Of a stretch of DNA of 64,000 nt, positions 57,894 through 64,000 are shown one piece after another. Source of the stretch: JAJRAN01 sp963827135 (GTDB taxonomy: Archaea > Thermoplasmatota > Thermoplasmata > Methanomassiliicoccales > UBA472); contig CAWGZX010000005.1 of assembly GCA_963827135.1 (NCBI GenBank), positions 248,001 through 312,000 of the forward strand, written 5' to 3'. The notes beneath the pieces are model-generated. The model was given only the letters and a program-made list of their open reading frames with translations, ran no database searches and was not told the origin of the DNA. How positions within the stretch are numbered: position 1 is the stretch's first letter; each line of letters begins with the position of its first letter. The translations under genes and the position numbers were made by a program.

Positions 57894-59009
57894 TCATTTC
57901 CGATGCGGGTGATCTGGCGTCTCAGGACGGGGGACGAAGCACGATATCGAGACCTCGTCCAATCTCACCTGGTAATGAGCACAGGTGGCTTCGACCGAGC
58001 CCCCGAAGACGCGCTTGAGCTCCTCGGGGGAGGTGGTGACTCGGGCATTTATTACCAGTCTGCCTTCGCCCTCCAGATGCCTTCCTCCCCTCAGACCCTC
58101 TACCTGCACTTGGCCTTCGACGAGCCCTATCTTCACCGCCACGCGGGGTGAGGATACCACGATCTTCACATGACCGGTCATGCGCCCTGGGAAGGCCTCG
58201 GCGACACGCCTCAAGATGTCCGTGGTGAAGGCGGAGAGGTCCAGGCGCGAGGCCATGATCCTCCCGCTCAGGTTGTACCAGCCCATCGAAGCTTTCTCCG
58301 TGGAGAAGATGGAGGGGTCGTCGGGACGGGGCAGCTTCTGGCTGGTCCGAGAGGAGACCATGAGCTCGGCTATCTTATCGACGTTCTTCATGGTGTGCGC
58401 GGAGTAAGGGACCACCTCGATTCCAGGCGCCTCCGCCTCTATCCTGGTGATCACCTCATCGATCTGCTTCTGGCTCATCAGGTCGCATTTGGAGATGAGG
58501 ATGACTTCGGCATCATGCACCTGGTTCAGTGGGATGATCCTGGATTGGCTGCCGAGGCCGAATCCCTCGGGCTTCTGCAGCAACTCGGTCGCCCGGGTGC
58601 CATCGAGCACGACGAGCAGGGGGGCGACCTCGAATTCGTCCGGGTACATGTTACGCAGGGGGGCGACAACCGAAGAAAGCACGTTGGTCGATGTGCCAAT
58701 CGGCTCGGCCAGGATGATATCGGGCCGTCCCATGGCCACCAGGCTCCTGGCGTTCTTGACGAACTCGGGGAATTTGGAGCAGAAGCATCCCCCCAATACC
58801 TCGGCGACGTCGAAGCCTGCATCCCTGACGAACTGGGTGTCCACGAGGACGCTGCCTTGGTCGTTGGTCACCACGGCCGTCGATTTTCCATATCGCGCTC
58901 GGAGCTCCCTGGCGACGGCTGTGGCCAGGGTCGTCTTACCTGATCCGAGATATCCACCGATGATCGCGAACCTGGTCCTCTTTGCTTTAACGCCCTCGTC
59001 ATCGCTCAT
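57894..59009 (-). CDS. CobW/G3E-family GTPase
   Basis: A 371-residue P-loop GTPase of the G3E group. The Walker A is IIGGYLGSGKTTLATAVARE. VVTNDQGSVLVDTQFVR leads to EVLGGCFCSKFPEFV, where the GGCFC motif is the metal-binding CxC site of CobW-type metallochaperones. IILAEPIGTSTNV and LISKCDLMSQKQIDE (the NKxD-like SKCD motif) follow. The family delivers Zn, Co or other metals, or activates cofactor enzymes; some methanogen-related copies serve corrinoid proteins. It reads against ilvB and ilvC, which flank it. The ATG has GGAGGCGGC upstream. Confidence 0.85.
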   Translation of the reverse strand: MSDDEGVKAKRTRFAIIGGYLGSGKTTLATAVARELRARYGKSTAVVTNDQGSVLVDTQFVRDAGFDVAEVLGGCFCSKFPEFVKNARSLVAMGRPDIILAEPIGTSTNVLSSVVAPLRNMYPDEFEVAPLLVVLDGTRATELLQKPEGFGLGSQSRIIPLNQVHDAEVILISKCDLMSQKQIDEVITRIEAEAPGIEVVPYSAHTMKNVDKIAELMVSSRTSQKLPRPDDPSIFSTEKASMGWYNLSGRIMASRLDLSAFTTDILRRVAEAFPGRMTGHVKIVVSSPRVAVKIGLVEGQVQVEGLRGGRHLEGEGRLVINARVTTSPEELKRVFGGSVEATCAHYQVRLDEVSISCFVPRPETPDHPHRK

Positions 59010-59158
59010 TGCCGCCTCCTGAACCCCGTAATTGGTTATGCTTTTTACTGTGGTGGGACGCCATGGTCAGAATCGTTGTACCAGTTGCATGACCTACGAA
59101 CCTAGTTATAGGCGCTAGCTTTTAGGGTCCAAAAGTAACCACCGTAACAGGTGATGAC

Positions 59159-60145
59159 ATGGCAAAGATCTATCACGATGCTGACGCCGACCTGGGCGTC
59201 CTGAAGGGGAAGAAGGTAGCGGTCATCGGATTCGGAAGCCAAGGCAAGGCACAGAGCATGTGCCTCAAGGACTCCGGCTTGGATGTGGTCGTGGGCCTGC
59301 GCAAGGGCGGCAAGTCCTGGGATGATGCCAAGAAGAACGGCATGAAGGTGGACGAGGTCCCCAAGGCGGTCAAGGGAGCCGATGTGGTCATGGTCCTCAT
59401 ACCCGACGAGATCCAGGGGGTCGTGTTCGAGAAGGAAATCAAGCCGAACCTCAAGGAGGGGGCGGCGTTGGACTTCGCGCACGGCTTCGGAATCACCTTC
59501 GGCACCATCAAGCCGCCAAAGAACGTGGACGTGATCATGATGGCGCCCAAGGCGCCCGGGCCGAGGGAGCGCGAGGTGTTCTTGGAGGGCTTCGGTGTTC
59601 CTGCGCTCATCGCCGTGCACCAGGACTTCACCGGCAAGGCCAAGAAAGTCGCACTGGCCTTGGCGAAGGGCATCGGCGCAACCAAGGCTGGCGTTCTCGA
59701 GACCGACTTCAGGGAGGAGGCCACTTCGGACCTGTTCGGCGAGCAGGCCGTCCTCTGCGGCGGAGTGACCGCCCTGATCAAGGCGGGCTTCGACACCCTG
59801 GTGGATGACGGTTACCAGCCCGAGATCGCCTATTTCGAGTGCCTGCACGAGCTCAAGCTGATCGTGGACCTTATCCAGTCAGGCGGTATGATGAGAATGT
59901 GGACCGCGGTCTCCAACACCGCGGAGTTCGGAGGCCTGTCGACCCGGGACCGCGTCATCACCGACGACACCAGGAAGGCGATGAAGCAGATGCTCAAGGA
60001 GATCCAGGCGGGCAAGTTCGCTGAGACCTGGCTCAAGGACGCCCAGACCGGGATGAAGAAGCTCGATGCCATGGAGAAGGCCGAGGCCGAGAGCAGGATC
60101 GAGGTCGTGGGCAAGGATATAAGGGACTTGTTCGAGAAGAAGTAG
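59159..60145 (+). CDS. ilvC: Ketol-acid reductoisomerase
   Basis: A 328-residue class I enzyme. KVAVIGFGSQGKAQSMCLKD is the NADPH site with the usual GSQG wording. VVMVLIPDEIQGVVFEKEIK, FAHGFGITFGTIKPPKNVDV, MMAPKAPGPREREVF, and TDFREEATSDLFGEQAVLCG with acidic Mg ligands follow. The C-terminal knotted domain includes CLHELKLIVDLIQSGGMMRM. It acts after IlvB. AGGTGAT precedes the ATG. It has its own promoter region, containing a GTTATAGG element near 59105. Confidence 0.96.
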   Translation: MAKIYHDADADLGVLKGKKVAVIGFGSQGKAQSMCLKDSGLDVVVGLRKGGKSWDDAKKNGMKVDEVPKAVKGADVVMVLIPDEIQGVVFEKEIKPNLKEGAALDFAHGFGITFGTIKPPKNVDVIMMAPKAPGPREREVFLEGFGVPALIAVHQDFTGKAKKVALALAKGIGATKAGVLETDFREEATSDLFGEQAVLCGGVTALIKAGFDTLVDDGYQPEIAYFECLHELKLIVDLIQSGGMMRMWTAVSNTAEFGGLSTRDRVITDDTRKAMKQMLKEIQAGKFAETWLKDAQTGMKKLDAMEKAEAESRIEVVGKDIRDLFEKK

Positions 60146-60226
60146 AACATCAATCGATCAAACCACTTCCCGACCTTTGCTTTTCGATGCATCAGCTTTA
60201 TCTCGAGCCTCGCCCTCGGAGGGCGG

Positions 60227-60886
60227 ATGAGCGGCCGGATTGGCGTGGTGGCCTGCGAGACGTTCAAGCGGGAGATCGAGTACCTGCTAGAGGGCCAGGA
60301 CGATGATGTCGCTTTCAAGGAGTACCTGGAGTTCGGCCTGCACGAGTACCCGGAGGAGCTCAAGCGGGCGGTCGTGGACAAGGTCAACTCCCTCAAGGGG
60401 AGGGTAGACGCCGTCTTCCTGGGCTATGGTATCTGCCAATCGCTCAAGGGCATCACCTCGAAGATGGAGGTGCCCACGGTGATGCTGGAGGAGGATGACT
60501 GCGTGGGGGTTCTCATCACCTCCGGGGAGTATGAGAAGGAGAGGAAGAAGTGCGCCGGGACCTGGTACGCCACCCCATTCTTCTGCGAGAAGGGAGAGTC
60601 CTGGTTCGACAAGAAACTGAGCAAGGAGCTGGGCGAGGAGCAGGCCATGGCCTTGGAGGCGCAAGGGTATGACACCATGTGGTTCCTGCACCAGCTCTTC
60701 GATGGATACTCGAGGGCGCTCTTCATCGACACCAGGGTCGGGGACCGCGAGTACTTCGAGACCTTGTCTAAAAAGTTCGCGGGCAAGCTCAACCTCAAGC
60801 ATGAATGCCGCGACGGCACGCTGGACGTGCTGAAGGAGGGGCTGCGGAGGACGCGGGAATTGGCCAACAATGACCGCTACGGATAA
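60227..60886 (+). CDS. DUF1638-family protein
   Basis: A 219-residue protein. GVVACETFKREIEYLLEGQ, FGLHEYPEELKRAVVDKVNS, DAVFLGYGICQSLKGITSKM, VMLEEDDCVGVLITSGEYEK, and KCAGTWYATPFFCEKGESWF match the DUF1638 family as I recall it. That family is often near corrinoid or methyltransferase genes. Several cysteines (residue positions in ACETF, GYGICQ, DDCVG, KKCAG) could bind metal. The stop overlaps the next gene by 17 nt. The biochemical function is unknown. Confidence 0.75.
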   Translation: MSGRIGVVACETFKREIEYLLEGQDDDVAFKEYLEFGLHEYPEELKRAVVDKVNSLKGRVDAVFLGYGICQSLKGITSKMEVPTVMLEEDDCVGVLITSGEYEKERKKCAGTWYATPFFCEKGESWFDKKLSKELGEEQAMALEAQGYDTMWFLHQLFDGYSRALFIDTRVGDREYFETLSKKFAGKLNLKHECRDGTLDVLKEGLRRTRELANNDRYG

Positions 60887-61310
60887 GGGGAGCAAAGCTC
60901 AACTAATCATACCCTGCTATCTTGGCTCGATCGTGATGACTGGGAATCGGATCCTGCTCAAGACCCCCGACAAGGAGTTCCTCATCCATCTGAACGACTC
61001 CGCCACCGCGGACGCAGTCTACCTGGCTTTGCCCTTGGAGGCCTATGTCAACGTCTGGGGGGAGGAGATCTACTTCGAGATCCCGGTGCACATGAAGCTC
61101 GAGAATGGTAAGAAGGTGATGGAGGTGGGGGAGGTGGCCTATTGGCCGCAGGGGGACGCGTTCTGCATATTCTTCGGACAGACGCCGGTGAGCAAGGGGG
61201 CCAAGCCCGAGGCCTATTCTCCAGTGAGTCCTATCGGCATGGTCGTGGGGGAAGCGGAGTCGATGAAGGAGATCGGGGACAGGACCTTTGTACGGCTGGA
61301 GCGGGCATGA
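60870..61310 (+). CDS. Cyclophilin-like fold protein (TM1367/DUF369-like)
   Basis: A 146-residue protein with a beta-barrel look: FLIHLNDSATADAVYLALPL, YVNVWGEEIYFEIPVHMKLE, VGEVAYWPQGDAFCIFFGQT, PVSPIGMVVGEAESM. This matches small cyclophilin-like proteins (TM1367 family), whose role is not established and which lack clear prolyl-isomerase evidence. It begins inside the DUF1638 gene's end (17-nt overlap), so the pair is translated together. Its stop is convergent with the GHMP-like gene, 1 nt apart. Confidence 0.75.
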   Translation: MTATDKGSKAQLIIPCYLGSIVMTGNRILLKTPDKEFLIHLNDSATADAVYLALPLEAYVNVWGEEIYFEIPVHMKLENGKKVMEVGEVAYWPQGDAFCIFFGQTPVSKGAKPEAYSPVSPIGMVVGEAESMKEIGDRTFVRLERA

Positions 61311-61311
61311 A

Positions 61312-62322
61312 TCACTTGGTGAGCGTTATCCTCATGCCCTTGTTATCTGGTCTGGTGATTATCTTGCTGTTGCCGGAGTCCTTGATCACCTGAAGGATAT
61401 CGTCGATCTTGTCCTGTCCGACGTAGGCAGTCACGATGCCAGTGTCGTTATGGACGGCCACGATTTCGCAGCCCTTGACCCGCAGCATGCTCATGAGGCG
61501 GTAGATGTCCTTTCCGCCGCCGAAGCGGCGTATCTCCACCACCTTGGAGCCTAGGAGCTGCAGCCGATAGATGGAATCTCCCATCTTGGGGATCTCGGAT
61601 TTGATGGCCGCAGGCATGAGGCGCATGAGCACCTCCAGGGCTTTCTTCTCCCGGTCCTTGCCGTCGATGTAGACCATCTTCTCCTTGTCCAGGGCTACGC
61701 CTTCGTCGTCGGGGTAGGCGAGGATGAGCGAGCCGGTGTCCGGCAAGGGGGTGCGGCAGGCTATCTCCAGCTCGTCGGTCACGATGACCAGCCCTCCAAA
61801 GAAGGCTCCCGCGACCCTGACGCCGGTGTCCGGTGCGAGGTGCAGTTCGCCATCGTCCTCCTCGACCAGGTTGTTGCTGATGATGCGCCTCAATTCCCTC
61901 TGGCCGAACGGACGACCTAAGGCCGCGTTGACCCCAGCGGCTGCGGCCGCGATGATCTCCGAGGTGCAGTCGAAGGGCACGCCAGCCTCATCCGGGGTGG
62001 TGATACGGAAGGACCTCTCCACGCCCACGAGGTTGCAGATGCTGCGGCAGACGTGCTCCACCGACCTATCTGGCACGACCTCTACCTCCCAGTCGTCGGC
62101 GGGAAGGATCTTGAGGAAGATGTGCATGTCGATGGCCATGCCGACGCCCCCGCCTCCAGGGGCCCCGGAGAACTTCTCGGTGGAGTCGATGGTGGCCAGG
62201 TCCAGGCACAGGGGGACGCGCACCGTCGCTGAGCGGGGCTGGTCCAGCTTACCCAGTACAGGGTATGGGCCGCCGTTCGGTTCGCCCATGCTCAGGACTT
62301 TGTCTTCGGCGAGTGTGCTCAT
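61312..62322 (-). CDS. GHMP-kinase-superfamily-like protein
   Basis: A 336-residue protein. KFSGAPGGGGVGMAIDMHIF resembles the substrate-loop start of GHMP proteins such as beta-RFAP synthase. VPFDCTSEIIAAAAAGVNAA and LGRPFGQRELRRIISNN are the helix-rich second strand region. TPLPDTGSLILAYPDDEGV and GDSIYRLQLLGSKVVEIRRF form the C-terminal part. The exact substrate cannot be assigned; a role in pterin, corrinoid or CoA-type cofactor metabolism is possible. GGAAGG precedes the ATG. Confidence 0.6.
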   Translation of the reverse strand: MSTLAEDKVLSMGEPNGGPYPVLGKLDQPRSATVRVPLCLDLATIDSTEKFSGAPGGGGVGMAIDMHIFLKILPADDWEVEVVPDRSVEHVCRSICNLVGVERSFRITTPDEAGVPFDCTSEIIAAAAAGVNAALGRPFGQRELRRIISNNLVEEDDGELHLAPDTGVRVAGAFFGGLVIVTDELEIACRTPLPDTGSLILAYPDDEGVALDKEKMVYIDGKDREKKALEVLMRLMPAAIKSEIPKMGDSIYRLQLLGSKVVEIRRFGGGKDIYRLMSMLRVKGCEIVAVHNDTGIVTAYVGQDKIDDILQVIKDSGNSKIITRPDNKGMRITLTK

Positions 62323-62440
62323 CCTTCCTTTGGATTATTTTTACCGTTGCTTTTTAGCCTTACCGCCTGGTTATCTTAGGGCGAAATGACCATAGGAAGG
62401 GTCAAATAGCGAGAGGAGCGAGGGCGTCAGGGGAGAAAAT

Positions 62441-62842
62441 ATGGCCAAGGAAAAGGTAGTAAAGACCGAAGAGGAATGGAAGAAGGTGCTTACCGCGGAC
62501 CAGTTTCGGATCCTGCGGTTGAAAGGGACCGAGCTTCCCTTCCACAATGAGTACCATGACAACAAGCGCAAGGGCAAGTACTACTGTGCTGGCTGCGGTA
62601 GCGAGCTCTTTGCCTCTGAGACAAAGTTCGACTCCGGGACGGGATGGCCCTCGTTCTCTGACCCAGTCTCCGAGGACGCGGTCGAGTTCCACGACGACAA
62701 GACATTCCGCATGGTCCGCACCGAGGTCGCCTGCGCCCACTGCGGAGGACATCTCGGCCACGTGTTCGACGATGGACCGAAGCCTACTGGCAAGCGCTAC
62801 TGCATGAACTCGGGCTCGCTCCGCTTCGTGGAGACGAAGTAA
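62441..62842 (+). CDS. msrB: Peptide methionine (R)-S-oxide reductase
   Basis: A 133-residue MsrB. YYCAGCGSELFASETKFDSG, TGWPSFSDPVSEDAVEFHDD and VACAHCGGHLGHVFDDGPKP give the fold with two zinc CxxC pairs (CAGC and CAHC). KRYCMNSGSLRFV holds the catalytic Cys. It reduces the R form of methionine sulfoxide. A GGGGAG element precedes the ATG. It stops directly before the convergent TldE-like gene. Confidence 0.96.
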   Translation: MAKEKVVKTEEEWKKVLTADQFRILRLKGTELPFHNEYHDNKRKGKYYCAGCGSELFASETKFDSGTGWPSFSDPVSEDAVEFHDDKTFRMVRTEVACAHCGGHLGHVFDDGPKPTGKRYCMNSGSLRFVETK

Positions 62843-64000
62843 TCAAGCGCTCCCGATCAGCTCGAAGTCCTCGAAGCGGACCGAGGGCAGGATGAGGTTG
62901 CGGGAGACGGTGCTGTCGTTGGCCACCTCACCAATCTGGCTCAAGGCCCGGAACATGTTTCCAGACAGCAGGCAGTGCTTGACCGTCGACCTTATCTCGC
63001 CCTTGCGAACCAGATGCGCGCAGCGAACCTCTAGGCCGAAGTCCCCGGTTATGGGATGTACGTCCGGGGCGGAGGTCTTCTCCACCAGCAGGCCATGGTC
63101 CATCTCCCCTACCAGGTCCTCGACCGGCCTGGTGCCGGGCTTGAGCACCAAGCAGACCGGGGCGATCCCGACGCCGATCTGGTAGTTGCCGATGGGGTCG
63201 GCCGCGCTGCGCCTCAGGCCGTTGCCAGTGGGCTCCACGCCCGAGAACTGGGAGTTATAGAGATCATAGAGGAAGCCCTTGAGGACCCCGTCCTTGACCA
63301 AGGGCTTGCGCTTGGTGGGCGTGCCCTCGTCGTCGTAAGGCGAGGAGAGCATGCCCCTGAGGTCCCAGGGGTCATCGATCAGGTTGAGGCACTTGGACGT
63401 CACCTGCTTCCCCACCTGGCCTGCCAGCGGGCTGCGCTTTCGATTCACGTTCTCCGCGCTGAGAGCGAATTGGACCGACCCCTGCAGCATCTCGGATATC
63501 TCGTGGGGGGGCAATATGACCGGCAGCCTGACGTTCCCTTTGTAGGCCTTGGCCTTGGACGAGGCCTTGGCCTTGGCCCTCAGCGATCCGCCGAAACGAC
63601 CCGCGTCGAGGTCCTTGAGGCGGGGCGAGTAGAAGCTCTCCGTCCCCTCTCCAGGCGTGCCTTCGGTCATGGCGCTGAGCATGGCATAGACCAAAGTGCA
63701 CTCCCTCTTGGTCAGGAGGTCATTGCTATTGGCCACGACCGAGTCCAACTCCGCGATGCGCAGCAGCCCGTTGGGGACCTTGACATTCCTTGGCTCGACC
63801 GCCGCATCGACCATGCCTTTCAGTATCTCCAGCGCCCCTTCGATGGTGAGGGAGGCCACCTCAGGGTCCTTGACCTTGAGGCCGGCGCGGCCTTTGGAGG
63901 GCTGGGCGAAGCCCTTGAACACCTTATCAACAGGTACGAGGGATGATGTCTTGACGGCGGTGCGGGCGCACCCCGTGGCATCCGCGAGCGAGGATAGGGA
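62843..64000 (-). CDS. TldE/PmbA-like protein, N-terminus outside window
   Basis: At least 385 codons with no start needed inside the window: the frame stays open to the right edge, upstream of VDKVFKGFAQPSKG. It shows the TldD/PmbA family pattern: DSVVANSNDLLTKRECTLVY, NVRLPVILPPHEISEMLQGS, SPYDDEGTPTKRKPLVKDGV, FLYDLYNSQFSGVEPTGNG, and PITGDFGLEVRCAHLVRKGE. The HExxH of catalytic TldD is absent, as expected for the partner subunit TldE/PmbA. The pair forms a protease for peptides; a tldD gene is expected just outside. An internal Val codon could be a start, but the frame argues for a longer protein. Confidence 0.85.
   Translation of the reverse strand, partial: SLSSLADATGCARTAVKTSSLVPVDKVFKGFAQPSKGRAGLKVKDPEVASLTIEGALEILKGMVDAAVEPRNVKVPNGLLRIAELDSVVANSNDLLTKRECTLVYAMLSAMTEGTPGEGTESFYSPRLKDLDAGRFGGSLRAKAKASSKAKAYKGNVRLPVILPPHEISEMLQGSVQFALSAENVNRKRSPLAGQVGKQVTSKCLNLIDDPWDLRGMLSSPYDDEGTPTKRKPLVKDGVLKGFLYDLYNSQFSGVEPTGNGLRRSAADPIGNYQIGVGIAPVCLVLKPGTRPVEDLVGEMDHGLLVEKTSAPDVHPITGDFGLEVRCAHLVRKGEIRSTVKHCLLSGNMFRALSQIGEVANDSTVSRNLILPSVRFEDFELIGSA

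Noticed and set aside
62843..64000. Plus-strand frame opposite the TldE-like gene
   Set aside because: His/Leu/Arg-rich shadow without motifs; the TldE/PmbA pattern is clear on the minus strand.
1..64000. CRISPR arrays, insertion sequences and rRNA genes
   Set aside because: No regularly spaced repeats, transposase-like frames with flanking inverted repeats, or rRNA-like conserved blocks were seen on reading through the window.

Overview
The window is archaeal chromosome, gene-dense and mostly GC-rich, with nearly all genes intact and many short ATGA/TTGA/TGATG overlaps. Archaeal markers are an eL18-uL13-uS9-RpoN operon, archaeal-type GAPDH, PHI (HxlB), a GfcR-type regulator, an A24 archaeal prepilin peptidase and TATA boxes about 25-30 nt ahead of leaderless or near-leaderless starts. 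An alkyltransferase-like/endonuclease V fusion (known from Ferroplasma), HdrD-like and DUF1638-like proteins point to a Thermoplasmata-related euryarchaeon. That placement is an inference; no rRNA is present.

Layout. 1-2.7 kb: pheS (cut by the window edge), a TrmO-like methyltransferase and trpS, all on the minus strand. 2.9-6.4 kb: a cation/Ca2+ exchanger, then the most striking locus, a compact four-gene ubiquitin-like conjugation system: a minimal E1, a 79-residue modifier ending in Gly-Gly, an E2 with the HPN motif and catalytic Cys, and an Rpn11-like JAMM peptidase. 6.4-8.2 kb: PHI and an endonuclease-IV-like barrel with a long charged tail. 8.4-9.9 kb: ribosomal protein/RNA polymerase operon and tRNA-Pro(GGG). 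10-18.6 kb: an accessory, partly AT-rich stretch with a Lys/Glu-rich protein, a large AAA-TPR ATPase, two convergent HExxH metalloprotease-like genes and a zinc-ribbon protein.

18.8-38.2 kb is mixed metabolism: ferredoxin-like protein, S51-fold protein lacking its nucleophile, FAD/NAD oxidoreductase, BioY, dihydropteroate synthase, an HdrD-like protein with LarA, ThiL with an AmrS-type radical SAM enzyme, prepilin peptidase, MscS channel, a second AmrS-like radical SAM protein, nitroreductase, MFS transporter, phosphoesterase, ATL-EndoV fusion, ketopantoate reductase and GfcR. 38.3-45 kb is a seven-gene lysine operon led by an Lrp-type regulator (lrp-dapA-dapB-lysC-lysA-dapF-dapL), giving the DapL aminotransferase route. 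45-47.4 kb holds gap and pgk.

47.5-50.2 kb is unusual: four consecutive genes on both strands (DUF5654-like, GyrI-like, radical SAM, UbiA) are each broken by one or more small indels while both flanks are clean. A local sequence-quality problem is the simplest explanation. 50.5-54.3 kb continues with an SDR epimerase and a LuxC/LuxE fatty-acid-reductase-like pair. The last 10 kb carries GrpB, a VOC-like protein, ilvB and ilvC (separated by a CobW-type GTPase), DUF1638 and cyclophilin-like proteins, a GHMP-kinase-like protein, msrB and a TldE/PmbA-like protein cut by the window end.
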